From Bacteroidales bacterium (GTDB lineage Bacteria; Bacteroidota; Bacteroidia; Bacteroidales; UBA932), in NCBI GenBank assembly GCA_024402135.1, contig JAKSJN010000003.1, positions 62,001-126,000 of the forward strand: a DNA stretch of 64,000 nt, in the 5' to 3' direction. Made by a program: the position numbers and the translations under genes. Positions 44,842-53,540 of this stretch are shown here, piece by piece (the first letter of the stretch is position 1; each line of letters begins with the position of its first letter). The notes below the pieces were generated by a model. The model ran no database searches. It was not told the DNA's origin and saw only the letters and a program-made list of their open reading frames with translations.

Positions 44842-45521
44842 AGACCCAGATGCTTGTCAACCACAGCCTTTATACGCTCGAAGATCACTTCCGCCGATGC
44901 CATGTCCCCGTTCTCATCACTGCAGTCAACGCTGATGAAGTTTGGATCCAGTTCTGCCTGGCGCCTGTACATCGCCTGGACCTTGCGCTGGAACGCCATG
45001 TCAGATTCGTGGATATCCTTGCTGCCCGCCAGGTAGCTGCGGTCATCACCTTGGCGGCTTGCATTGAGATTGCCCTCAACGAAACTGATCGGCACGTCCA
45101 GGAAGATGTTGAGATCCGGGCGCGGCAGTCCGAATGGACCATATTCAGTCTCGAAAATCCAGTTTCGAAGGGTCTCCGCCTCTCCGGCATCTTCCAGCTT
45201 TGCGCATTGGTATGCTATATTGGAATAGACATATCTGTCCAGAAGTACTGCACGACCTTCTGCCAGAGATGCCTTGAGCCCGGGAGCTGCTCCATGACGG
45301 TCCTCGGCGAAAAGAAGGGCAACAAGCTGAGGATGGACGGAGTTGTTGTCACCGAATTCTCCGCGGAGAAAACGGCTGATCAGGTCGCCATACACAGGGG
45401 CGTCATAGCGTGGAAAGTGGATGTATTCCACTCCGCCGCATCTTTCTTCAAGGTATTGTCTAAGTTTCTTGACCTGGGTTGACTTTCCGGCACCGTCCAG
45501 GCCTTCGAGGACTGTCAGCAT
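44838..45521 (-). CDS. tmk: Thymidylate kinase
   Basis: 227 aa. It phosphorylates dTMP to dTDP. The P-loop is EGLDGAGKST (residues 6-15). DR motif: LLDRYVYSNIAYQCAK. The Asp in IFLDVPISFVEGNL and a lid with basic residues (NASRQGDDRSYL) complete the active site. Slightly longer than E. coli Tmk, as is usual in this phylum. A -7 box TACTTTTG (45550-45543) lies upstream on the minus strand. It is co-transcribed with the DoxX-like gene. Confidence 0.95.
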   Translation of the reverse strand: MLTVLEGLDGAGKSTQVKKLRQYLEERCGGVEYIHFPRYDAPVYGDLISRFLRGEFGDNNSVHPQLVALLFAEDRHGAAPGLKASLAEGRAVLLDRYVYSNIAYQCAKLEDAGEAETLRNWIFETEYGPFGLPRPDLNIFLDVPISFVEGNLNASRQGDDRSYLAGSKDIHESDMAFQRKVQAMYRRQAELDPNFISVDCSDENGDMASAEVIFERIKAVVDKHLGL

Positions 45522-45621
45522 ATCTATTATCGATGATTATTGCAAAAGTAATGAAAAATATGGTAAATTGCCGAGCATTACAGCGTCATAGCAATACAGC
45601 ATCCTGACAAATCACGGCAAT

Positions 45622-46398
45622 ATGATACGTCCAGACAGAGAAATACAGATAATGGGAATCATCAACCTCAACGATGATTCATTCTACGCACCCAGCCGCC
45701 ACAACATGGCAATCCTTGACAGCGGCGCCGACATAATTGACCTTGGAGCGGTTTCCACACGTCCCGGTTCCAAGGGTGTCACTCCTGACGAGGAATGGAA
45801 GAGGCTGGAACCGGTCCTGAAGGTCATCGATCCTTCAGTCTGCATTTCCATCGATACATACAGCAGCGAGGTCGCAGAAAGAGCAGCCGACCTTCTGGGA
45901 CGCAGATACATAGTCAACGACATCTCTGCCGGTGAGGATGACCCAGCCATGCTGGAGACAGTAGGACGTCTCGGGCTAGGATATGTCGCAATGCACAAGC
46001 GCGGCAATCCCGAGACGATGCAGACCCTCTGCAATTATGATGATGTCACCGGCGAGGTTGTCGAATACTTCAAGGAATTCGCGGTCAAGGCTGAGAAAGC
46101 AGGAATAAAGGACTGGATACTCGATCCGGGATTCGGATTCGCCAAGAACGTCGGTCAGAACTACACGATGATGAGGGAGCTGGACAGGTTCTGCGAACTT
46201 GGCAGGAAGATCCTGGTCGGAATCTCCCGTAAGAGTTTCATATATCGTCCACTTGGAATAACCCCAGCCGAATCGCTCCCGGCTGTGACGGCGATGCACC
46301 TTGTCGCACTCCTGAACGGAGCTGACATACTGAGAGTACATGACGTAGCCGAGGCCCGCCAGGCTGTGGAACTGTACAGAAACTATTCTTCGATGTAG
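45622..46398 (+). CDS. folP: Dihydropteroate synthase
   Basis: 258 aa. It condenses p-aminobenzoate with the pterin diphosphate in folate synthesis. TIM-barrel signatures: IMGIINLNDDSFYAPSR, IIDLGAVSTRPGS, ISIDTYSSEVAERA, IVNDISAG, WILDPGFGFAKN and GISRKSFIYRPLG. The first loop reads NLNDDSF instead of the usual NVTPDSF: the Asn and the DSF are kept, but Thr-Pro is replaced by Asn-Asp. The gene stands alone; its last 16 bp overlap the convergent FtsB/DivIC-like gene. Confidence 0.95.
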   Translation: MIRPDREIQIMGIINLNDDSFYAPSRHNMAILDSGADIIDLGAVSTRPGSKGVTPDEEWKRLEPVLKVIDPSVCISIDTYSSEVAERAADLLGRRYIVNDISAGEDDPAMLETVGRLGLGYVAMHKRGNPETMQTLCNYDDVTGEVVEYFKEFAVKAEKAGIKDWILDPGFGFAKNVGQNYTMMRELDRFCELGRKILVGISRKSFIYRPLGITPAESLPAVTAMHLVALLNGADILRVHDVAEARQAVELYRNYSSM

Positions 46399-46703
46399 AC
46401 ATCTTCGCCAGGAGCGGCGAAGAGGAACTCCTCCCTTGCGAATTTCTCGAGTGAGTCCTTGTCGTTCTTGAGGGTTTCAATCTCGGTGTCGAGACGCTCG
46501 ATCTCACCCATATACCATTCTTTCTGCCTTTCCTGGTTCCTGATCTCGATACCTGCCTTGATCCAACGATACAGATTGTCCTCGTTAAACACAAGTACAA
46601 GCAATGCGATGAATACGGTTATGACTGCAGCGAAACGGCGGAAGCTGCTTCCGTTTTCATCCTCGACAAACAGCCAGTTCCAGAATTTTCTCAAAAAGCC
46701 CAT
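46383..46703 (-). CDS. Septum formation initiator (FtsB/DivIC-like)
   Basis: 106 aa. One transmembrane helix (FAAVITVFIALLVLVFN) is followed by a coiled coil (EIRNQERQKEWYMGEIERLDTEIETLKNDKDSLEKFAREEF) and a short acidic end, the usual FtsB/DivIC layout. It would act in the divisome between FtsL and FtsQ. The Bacteroidota signature EKFAREEFLFAAPGED is present. A perfect -7 box TAATTTTG (46733-46726) lies upstream on the minus strand. Confidence 0.88.
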   Translation of the reverse strand: MGFLRKFWNWLFVEDENGSSFRRFAAVITVFIALLVLVFNEDNLYRWIKAGIEIRNQERQKEWYMGEIERLDTEIETLKNDKDSLEKFAREEFLFAAPGEDVYIEE

Positions 46704-46725
46704 CTCGGAATAAAAAGCATTTCGG

Positions 46726-46743
46726 CAAAATTAGTTATTTTTG
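46726..46743. promoter_or_regulatory. Back-to-back -7 boxes for ftsB-like and nucleotidyltransferase genes
   Basis: Minus strand TAATTTTG (46733-46726) and plus strand TATTTTTG (46736-46743) lie 2 bp apart in a 65-bp divergent gap. Neither has a clear TTTG -33 element. Confidence 0.4.
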
Positions 46744-46768
46744 TCAAGATATCTAATTGAAATTTGCA

Positions 46769-47704
46769 ATGAAACCAACACTTGTTGTCCTTGCTGCCGG
46801 AATGGGCAGCCGCTATGGCGGACTGAAGCAGATGGATGGCCTCGGACCTAACGGAGAAACCATCATCGACTATTCTATACATGACGCAGTACTTGCCGGA
46901 TTCGGCAAGGTGGTCTACATCGTCAGAGAGTATTTCAAGGATCAGTTCGAACAGATTGTAAAGGAAAAATACAGCGGAGTAAAGTGCGTGGATGGAGAGC
47001 CACTCCAGTTCCAGTTCGTAACCCAGGAACTCAACAAGATTCCGGCCCGTTTCACACTCAACCCTGAGCGTCAGAAGCCTTGGGGAACCGCCCATGCCGT
47101 ACTCATGGCAAAGGACGTTGTAAAGGAGCCTTTCGCAGTCATCAACGGCGACGACTTCTACGGCCGCGAGTCCTTCCAGGTGCTCGGAGACTGGCTTCGC
47201 GCACACGCTGACAGCAAGGGAACATACTGCATCGTCGGATTCTGCCTTGAGAACACACTCTCGGAATCAGGTGGAGTATCACGCGGAATATGTTCATACG
47301 ACGCCGAGATGAGTCTCACCGACATCGTCGAGCACCACAACATCATGCGAGAAGAGGACGGAAACGTACGCGGCGACAACTCGAATACCGGCGCTCATGT
47401 CGATCTGGATGCAAAGGCACTCTGCTCCATGAACATGTGGGGATTCACCCCTGACTATTTCGAGAAGAGCGAGAAGATCTTCGACACCTTCCTCGAGCAG
47501 AACATCAGCGAGCTCAAGAAGGAATACTACATTCCATACGCAATCGACTGCATGATCAAGTCCGGCGAGGGACGCACTGAAGTGCTTTCTACCGACTCGC
47601 ACTGGTTCGGCGTGACATTCAAGGAGGACCGTCCAGGCGTAGTTGCAAAGTTCCAGGAACTTGCTGACAACGGAACATACCCTTCACCTTTGTACCGGAA
47701 ATAA
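46769..47704 (+). CDS. Sugar-phosphate nucleotidyltransferase-like protein
   Basis: 311 aa from the ATG at 46769; a TTG at 46757 is also in frame. The N-terminus LVVLAAGMGSRYGGLKQMDGLGPNGETIIDYSI is a nucleotidyltransferase nucleotide-binding loop, followed by PWGTAHAVLMAKD and FAVINGDDFYGRESF (metal-binding Asp pair), then MNMWGFTPDYFE. It should couple a sugar-1-phosphate to an NTP, but the GGLKQ form is a Bacteroidota branch without a firm substrate. The stop overlaps the start of the CPBP protease gene (TAATG). Confidence 0.87.
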   Translation: MKPTLVVLAAGMGSRYGGLKQMDGLGPNGETIIDYSIHDAVLAGFGKVVYIVREYFKDQFEQIVKEKYSGVKCVDGEPLQFQFVTQELNKIPARFTLNPERQKPWGTAHAVLMAKDVVKEPFAVINGDDFYGRESFQVLGDWLRAHADSKGTYCIVGFCLENTLSESGGVSRGICSYDAEMSLTDIVEHHNIMREEDGNVRGDNSNTGAHVDLDAKALCSMNMWGFTPDYFEKSEKIFDTFLEQNISELKKEYYIPYAIDCMIKSGEGRTEVLSTDSHWFGVTFKEDRPGVVAKFQELADNGTYPSPLYRK

Positions 47705-48612
47705 TGGTTCCTTTCGTAACACCACGAACAAGAAAGAGAGGCAACTATGACCTTTTCTCTACCTACTCCTGGTATGTTCCGGGAGTCAGCGGAATGTTCG
47801 TATTGCTCGCACTCATACTTGTAGGCACAGTCATCGGCGTTCCGGTGATGCTTCTGTGCAATACCTATCTTGGAGAAGAGTATGCCATCCTCATCACATA
47901 TCCGCTGATGTTTATCCCTGCGATGATGTACAGCAAGGCTGCCAGCCAGCACAATGCCGCGTTCGACCCGGGATACAAACTGAACAGCAGCAATTTCAAG
48001 CCGGTCGGCGGCATCATGTCAGCCGTCCTGGCCGCAGTCGCCGTGCCTGCGTTCTCCGTGATAATGGAGCCTGTCAACCAGGCTCTTCCCGAGATGCCTG
48101 AAGCATTGGAGAATGCGCTTGCAAACATGACGGAAGGAACTCTCTGGATGAATTTCCTCAGTGTAAGCATCATGGCGCCTCTTTTCGAGGAGTGGCTATG
48201 CCGCGGTATGGTCCTCCGCGGTCTGCTGAACCATAGAGACAGCCAGGGACGCACAATGAACCCGTACTGGGCCATCGCAACTTCGGCATTGTTCTTTGCA
48301 GTCATTCACATGAACCTGTGGCAGGGGCTCAACGCCTTTGCTGTCGGCTTCATGCTCGGATACGTCTATTACAAGACCGGTTCTCTCAGTCTTACCATGC
48401 TTATGCACTGCGTGAACAACAGCCTCGCCCTGCTCCTTGCACACGTCATCCCTGAGGATATGTCCGACATGGCACTGTGGGAGGTCATGGGCATAGTTCC
48501 TTTCCTGGTGCTATTCGTCGCCAGTGCTGCATACATGTATTTCTTCGTGAAGAAGTTCCAGACTATCTCTCTCCAATCTCCGCAAGGAAACTGCGACATG
48601 ATTCAAGAGTAG
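47704..48612 (+). CDS. CPBP family intramembrane metalloprotease
   Basis: 302 aa with about seven or eight transmembrane helices. The three conserved CPBP/Abi motifs are present: EEWLCRGMVLRGLL (EExxxR), FFAVIHMNLWQGLNAFAVG (FxxxH), and LMHCVNNSLAL (HxxxN). Such proteases process prenylated or membrane-bound peptides; some serve in bacteriocin self-immunity. Translation is coupled to the nucleotidyltransferase gene (1-bp overlap). Its last 50 bp overlap the 3' end of the minus-strand MurU-like gene, an unusually long tail-to-tail overlap. Confidence 0.92.
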   Translation: MVPFVTPRTRKRGNYDLFSTYSWYVPGVSGMFVLLALILVGTVIGVPVMLLCNTYLGEEYAILITYPLMFIPAMMYSKAASQHNAAFDPGYKLNSSNFKPVGGIMSAVLAAVAVPAFSVIMEPVNQALPEMPEALENALANMTEGTLWMNFLSVSIMAPLFEEWLCRGMVLRGLLNHRDSQGRTMNPYWAIATSALFFAVIHMNLWQGLNAFAVGFMLGYVYYKTGSLSLTMLMHCVNNSLALLLAHVIPEDMSDMALWEVMGIVPFLVLFVASAAYMYFFVKKFQTISLQSPQGNCDMIQE

Positions 48613-49318
48613 AGATCTTGCCTACATCCATAAGTTTTAGACCGGCAGGTGCCACTCCGTAGATCGGATGGGTGCCTGCCGCTTTCAGATAGAAATCGAC
48701 GATAGGGAAACGGCCCTCGTAACCGAGATCTTCCATGACTTCGAAAACCTTGTCAGAAATGTAGTGCACACCGGCGAAGGCATATTTGTGACACTTCTCG
48801 ACATCCAGGTCGGGGAATGGGCTGCGGACTTCGCCTGTGGCGATGTTGGTCCATCCGACAAGCCGCATTTCGTCATTGAACAGGAAATATCGCTGAGTCT
48901 GGCGCTCACTCACTAGAAGAGTTGCGAGAGCCTCCGGGCGAACCTGGGACACGAACGAACGGACATCAAGGTTGGAAAGGATGTCCACATTATGGACGAG
49001 AAAGCCTTCCTCGTCACCCGCCTCGCGGATCAGCTCCTTTGCATTCAGGATACCTCCGCCCGTCTCCAGGACATCTGGCTGTTCGTCCGACACGGCGACC
49101 TTTGCCCCGAAATTGTCATTGGCTGCGAGGAAATCCTTGATCTGGTCAGGAAAATGATGGACATTGACCACAAAACTGTCAGCTCCAGCATCCATGAGTT
49201 TCCTCATCACACGTTCCAGCAGTGCCTTGCCCTCGACTGGTACAAGAGCCTTGGGCATGCTGTCGGTTATCGGCTTCAGACGCGTACCGAGTCCAGCCGC
49301 AAATATCATCGCTTTCAT
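48563..49318 (-). CDS. Nucleotidyltransferase, probable MurNAc-1-phosphate uridylyltransferase (MurU-like)
   Basis: 251 aa. NTP-transferase signature AMIFAAGLGTRLKPITDSMPKALVPVEGK at the N-terminus, VNVHHFPDQI, ETGGGILNA and LVHNVDILS. With an AmgK-like kinase directly upstream (1-bp overlap), the best reading is the second step of the MurU peptidoglycan-recycling route: MurNAc-1-phosphate + UTP to UDP-MurNAc. General RmlA/GlmU-like activity on another sugar is the alternative. Confidence 0.82.
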   Translation of the reverse strand: MKAMIFAAGLGTRLKPITDSMPKALVPVEGKALLERVMRKLMDAGADSFVVNVHHFPDQIKDFLAANDNFGAKVAVSDEQPDVLETGGGILNAKELIREAGDEEGFLVHNVDILSNLDVRSFVSQVRPEALATLLVSERQTQRYFLFNDEMRLVGWTNIATGEVRSPFPDLDVEKCHKYAFAGVHYISDKVFEVMEDLGYEGRFPIVDFYLKAAGTHPIYGVAPAGLKLMDVGKISTLESCRSFLAEIGER

Positions 49319-50733
49319 CAGAAAACCTTTTCTATGTCAAGCTCTCTGTGATGCAGGGTAATCTTGACGTCATACTTGCTCTGAAGATGCTCGGCGAGGT
49401 GCTCGGCGCTATAAACGGATCTATGCTGTCCGCCTGTACATCCGAAGCAGACCTGAAGATGGGTGAACTTTCTCTCCATGAACCTCTTCACATGGCTGTC
49501 GACGATGGCATAGACGCTGTCGAGGAAGGTAAGGATCTCTCCGTCATCTTCCAGGAACTTGATGACCTCCTGGTCCAGGCCGGTGAACTGCCTGTAATGT
49601 TCATACTTGCCGGGATTGTTGATCGAGCGGCAGTCGAAAACATATCCGCCGCCGTTTCCGCTGTTGTCCACAGGTATGCCCTTCTTGTATGAGAAACTGC
49701 AGATATGGACCTCGAGACGCTTGTCTTCTGCAAGTTCGTTGAACTGACGCATCTGGGTCAGGCGGAAGAGAGTCTCATTCAGGTATGGATAGCGCTCGAA
49801 AGGAGTCTTGAGCAGTCTGCGCAGGTTGGACAGAGCGAACGGGATACTGCCGAGGAAGTGTGGCTTCTTCTCGAAGTATCCGCGGTAGCCGTAAGCTCCG
49901 AGAACCTGCATTGTCCTGAACAGAACGAACATACGGAGCTTCCTGTAGAACTCCGCCTCGTCAACTGTGGTGTATCCCTTGAGAGCACGGAGGTATGTTT
50001 CGATGAGGGTCTGCTTGAGATCGTCAGGATAGCGAGAACGAGCCTGCCATACAAATGATGCCACATCGTAGTAGATAGGACCGCGGCGGCCGCCCTGGAA
50101 GTCGATGAAGTAAGGTTCTCCGTCCTTGACCATCACGTTGCGGGCCTGGAAGTCACGGTACATGAATGTTTCTCCGATGTCCTCCATCAAATCGTCACGC
50201 AGCTTATCGAAATCGTCCTGGAGACGGACCTCGTTGAACTCAAGTCCAGTCGCCTTGAGGAAGCAGTACTTGAAGTAGTTCAGATCGAACATGACCATCC
50301 TCTCGTTGAATGCGCTGTCAGGATAGCAGTTCGAATAGTCAAGACCCGCGCCACCCTTGAACTGGATCTTTGGGAGCATCTCCATGGTCCTGCAGAGAAG
50401 AGCGCACTCATACGAACTGTACTCACCGCTTTCCCTTCCGTGAGCCACCAGTTTGTAGAGCTGGTCGTCACCCAGATCCTCCTGGATGTATGCCATCATG
50501 TCATCGCTGATTGCCAGCACCTTGGGAACCTTGATTCCCTTGGTAAGGAAGTGACGGTCGATCTCGATGAAGGCCTTGTTTTCTTCAGCATTCGTTCCAA
50601 CCACACCAATAATCGAGATGGATCCCGACGAGAGTCTGTAATAGCGGCGGTTGCTGCCTGACGAGGTAAGCTCATTGACCGTTTCGGCCTGCTTGCCCGT
50701 ATACGAGAAGAATAGGTTCTGAAGTCTGTTCAT
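49318..50733 (-). CDS. AmgK-like sugar kinase fused to a RapZ C-terminal domain
   Basis: 471 aa from the ATG at 50733, which lies just after a near-perfect promoter. Residues about 1-330 are an aminoglycoside-phosphotransferase fold: SSGSNRRYYRL, the catalytic segment MYRDFQARNVMV and metal-site YFIDFQGGRRGP. In AmgK such a fold phosphorylates the anomeric OH of MurNAc/GlcNAc. Residues about 340-471 match the RapZ C-terminal domain (GGYVFDCRSINNPGKYEHYR, FGCTGGQHRSVYSAEHLAEHL), which in E. coli binds glucosamine-6-phosphate. The N-terminal RapZ P-loop domain is absent. The fusion could let aminosugar status control the kinase. Confidence 0.87.
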   Translation of the reverse strand: MNRLQNLFFSYTGKQAETVNELTSSGSNRRYYRLSSGSISIIGVVGTNAEENKAFIEIDRHFLTKGIKVPKVLAISDDMMAYIQEDLGDDQLYKLVAHGRESGEYSSYECALLCRTMEMLPKIQFKGGAGLDYSNCYPDSAFNERMVMFDLNYFKYCFLKATGLEFNEVRLQDDFDKLRDDLMEDIGETFMYRDFQARNVMVKDGEPYFIDFQGGRRGPIYYDVASFVWQARSRYPDDLKQTLIETYLRALKGYTTVDEAEFYRKLRMFVLFRTMQVLGAYGYRGYFEKKPHFLGSIPFALSNLRRLLKTPFERYPYLNETLFRLTQMRQFNELAEDKRLEVHICSFSYKKGIPVDNSGNGGGYVFDCRSINNPGKYEHYRQFTGLDQEVIKFLEDDGEILTFLDSVYAIVDSHVKRFMERKFTHLQVCFGCTGGQHRSVYSAEHLAEHLQSKYDVKITLHHRELDIEKVF

Positions 50734-50751
50734 GTCTGTCTTTTGAATTGT

Positions 50752-50782
50752 CAAATATAGCAATTCCGGCAGTCAATTCAAA
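50752..50782 (-). promoter_or_regulatory. Promoter of the AmgK-RapZ/MurU operon
   Basis: On the minus strand, TTTG (50782-50779), 19-bp spacer, then TATATTTG (50759-50752): full match to the Bacteroidota consensus. It lies 18 bp before the ATG at 50733 and confirms that start over the in-frame start at 50763. Confidence 0.75.
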
Positions 50783-50797
50783 CAGCCGGAACAGGCA

Positions 50798-50829
50798 TTT
50801 GGGATTGCGCTGAAAAGTGCGTACATTTG
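50798..50829 (+). promoter_or_regulatory. Promoter of the porin-mltF operon
   Basis: TTTG (50798-50801), 20-bp spacer, TACATTTG (50822-50829): full match to the consensus, 11 bp before the ATG at 50841. It is back to back with the AmgK promoter, 16 bp away. Confidence 0.75.
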
Positions 50830-50840
50830 TAGATTAGGTT

Positions 50841-53537
50841 ATGAAGGCATTCATGTCCAAAATATGGTTTCCGGCAGCCGTTGTCACGCTGACCGCGATG
50901 CACACTATCGGCCCCGATGCCGGAAGGGTGCATGAATACCATGTGCCTGACCTTGCCGAGACGGCTGCCCCTGACACCGTAATCTACCGCCACGACGGAT
51001 ACAAGGCTCTGTGGACCGCCGAGGATTTCAGCATCCAGTCAGGTGTGACTGCTGCTGTTGCAGATGACAGCCTGGCGTTTGCTTTCAGCGACAGTGTCGC
51101 TCTGGAAGACACCATCCCTGTCGTGCTCTACCGCGACACCGTCCATGTCCCGGAGGAGCTTCGCACAACCGATCCTTTCCGTTACCGCTATTATGCTGCG
51201 CTGACCGACTCGCTGACCCACCGATGGGTGCGGGATACCCTCATCGCTGCCGGCGACAGCCTCGACTGGCCGAAGCTGGATTCTCTCTACGCCGCCGACT
51301 CGGTAATCAAGGCGAAGGCAGAGTTCGATGCATGGTATGCGTCCCTGGACAAGAACGGCAGGAAAAAGTACGACATGGAACAGCTGGCCAAGGCCAAGGT
51401 CGCTGCGATGAACCGCAAGAAAGAGCGCAAGGACAGCCTCCAGTCAGTCAGGGACAGCATAGTTGCCTCAACTCCTCGTGTCCTCGAGACATTTGCACTG
51501 CCTGACAGCCTGCACTACAAGAGAATTGTCAGATGGACCCATGACAGGGAGTTCCACAAGCTGGACATCCAGCCGGTAGACACGAGTTTCAACTACCGGT
51601 TCCACGATTATCCGTTCCTCCGCAAGGATGTAAACGCGACATGGCTCGGTGTCGCAGGTTCGCCTGTGCAGCAGTATAACTGGTTCAGACGCGAAAGCGG
51701 GGAGAATGTCAGCTTCTATGAGGCCCAGGAGAGCTGGAGCTGGAATCCGTCGACGCTGCCGATGTACAATACCAAGACCCCATATACCGAACTGGGATAC
51801 ACCGGAACATTGTTCGCCAACCAGCAGAAGGAGTCCGACAACCTGCATATCATGACCAGCCAGAACATCTGGCCTGACCTCAACTATACCCTGACCTACG
51901 ACAGATATGGCGGCGGCGGAATGCTCAACGAAGAGACCACTGCCAACAAGAACGTATCCGTCAGCGTCAACAGGGTCGGCAAGCGTCACCTTCTTCACGC
52001 AGGCTACATCTACAACGCAGTCAGCCGCTCCGAGAACGGAGGAATCCTGGACAACAAGTGGATACGTGACACAACAGTCGATGCGATGGAGATCGGCGTG
52101 GCACTGGCCAAGGCATCAAGCAAGATCAAGAAGAACACTCTCTTCCTCGACCAGCAGTACAGGATTCCATTCACCTTCCTCATGAAGAAGGACACCACAA
52201 GTACCGAGGAAGAGCAGACTATGGATGACAGCAACATAACGACAGCATTCATAGGCCACAGTTCCGAGTACTCGGTCTACACCAGAAAATATGTCGACGA
52301 AGTGAAGGCTTCCGCAAATTCTGCAGGAAAAGACTTCTACAACGGGAACTTCTTCATCAACCCTATGGGTGCCAGCGACTCCCTTCGCGTCATGCGTTTC
52401 GAGAACAAGGCATTCATAAGGCTCCAGCCATGGTCCGAAGACGGAATAGTATCAAAGCTCAACGTCGGCATCGGCGACAGGCTCCTCAGCTATCACTCCC
52501 CGGAGCCAGGTTTCGTCAAGAAGGGAAGAAACGAGATATGGAACTCGCTTTACGCATATGCAGGAGTGGAGGGTAACCTTCCTGGCGGCATCAGCTGGGA
52601 CGGTTCCGGCAACTATGTATTCCTGGGCAAGGAATTCAGCGACATGGATCTGGCCGCCAACGCAAAGCTGGTGGCACATCCGTTCCGTCGTGCACGTACC
52701 AGTCCTCTGACCATCGCCGCACACTTCAAGACCAGCCTGGACGAGCCCGAGTTCTATGTCCAGCACATGTTCAGCAACCACTTCCGCTGGGACAACGATT
52801 TCAAGAAGATATCCACCACCCGGATAAGCGGAGAACTTGACATACCTCACTGGAACACCAGAGCTGAAGCGGGATATGCATTGCTCGCCAACAATATCTT
52901 CTACGATACTCTCGGCATCGTCCGTCAGAACAGCGTTCCAATGAGCGTTTTCAGCGCAAGTCTCGAGAAGAACATCAGGATCGGAGCATTCCATTTCGAC
53001 AACCGGGGTCTCTTCCAGCTGTCATCGAATCAAGAAGTGCTGCCTCTTCCAACCTTTGCGATCAATGCGCGCTGGTATGCCCAGCTGGAGATCGAGAAAG
53101 GTGTGATGCAGATGCAGATCGGAGCGGATGCCTTCTGGAATACCAAGTGGTACTCCCCTGCCTGGAATCCTGAACTCGGAGTATTCCACAACCAGGTTGA
53201 AGAAAAATACAACAACGGCCCATACGTTGACGCTTTCGTCAACATCCAGTGGAAGAGAGCCTGCATCTTCGTCAAATACCTCAACGCCACCCAGACTCTG
53301 TTCGACAAGCATGACTATTTCAGCGCGCACCACTTCATTCAGTCGCAGAGTGCCGTGAAGTTCGGAATCTACTGGCCTTTCTATACACAGCCTGGCAGAA
53401 TCAGTCCTGACGCGATGGAAAAGCCATCTTCCAACAACAGTTCCGGCAGGACAAACCGGGGTTCCAGAGCCGGAAGGGCTCAGGGAGGTTCTCCAGGATC
53501 TGCACCGGGCGGCTTACGTCAAAGCAGCAACAGGTAA
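50841..53537 (+). CDS. Putative porin (Porin_10-type outer membrane barrel)
   Basis: 898 aa. A hydrophobic start (FPAAVVTLTAMHTIG) is weak as a signal peptide. Residues about 30-220 are a soluble, charged, partly helical region (DSLYAADSVIKAKAEFDAWYASLDKNGRKKYDMEQLAKAKV). The C-terminal barrel then shows the putative-porin pattern (WLGVAGSPVQQYNWFRRE, TPYTELGYTGTLFANQQKE, NVSVSVNRVGKRHLLHAGY, FDNRGLFQL, YDAFVNIQWKRACIFVKYLN). A Ser/Gly/Arg/Asn-rich tail of about 35 residues follows the last strand, so the barrel end is not the C-terminus. It precedes the MltF-like gene by 3 bp. Confidence 0.85.
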   Translation: MKAFMSKIWFPAAVVTLTAMHTIGPDAGRVHEYHVPDLAETAAPDTVIYRHDGYKALWTAEDFSIQSGVTAAVADDSLAFAFSDSVALEDTIPVVLYRDTVHVPEELRTTDPFRYRYYAALTDSLTHRWVRDTLIAAGDSLDWPKLDSLYAADSVIKAKAEFDAWYASLDKNGRKKYDMEQLAKAKVAAMNRKKERKDSLQSVRDSIVASTPRVLETFALPDSLHYKRIVRWTHDREFHKLDIQPVDTSFNYRFHDYPFLRKDVNATWLGVAGSPVQQYNWFRRESGENVSFYEAQESWSWNPSTLPMYNTKTPYTELGYTGTLFANQQKESDNLHIMTSQNIWPDLNYTLTYDRYGGGGMLNEETTANKNVSVSVNRVGKRHLLHAGYIYNAVSRSENGGILDNKWIRDTTVDAMEIGVALAKASSKIKKNTLFLDQQYRIPFTFLMKKDTTSTEEEQTMDDSNITTAFIGHSSEYSVYTRKYVDEVKASANSAGKDFYNGNFFINPMGASDSLRVMRFENKAFIRLQPWSEDGIVSKLNVGIGDRLLSYHSPEPGFVKKGRNEIWNSLYAYAGVEGNLPGGISWDGSGNYVFLGKEFSDMDLAANAKLVAHPFRRARTSPLTIAAHFKTSLDEPEFYVQHMFSNHFRWDNDFKKISTTRISGELDIPHWNTRAEAGYALLANNIFYDTLGIVRQNSVPMSVFSASLEKNIRIGAFHFDNRGLFQLSSNQEVLPLPTFAINARWYAQLEIEKGVMQMQIGADAFWNTKWYSPAWNPELGVFHNQVEEKYNNGPYVDAFVNIQWKRACIFVKYLNATQTLFDKHDYFSAHHFIQSQSAVKFGIYWPFYTQPGRISPDAMEKPSSNNSSGRTNRGSRAGRAQGGSPGSAPGGLRQSSNR

Positions 53538-53540
53538 GCC

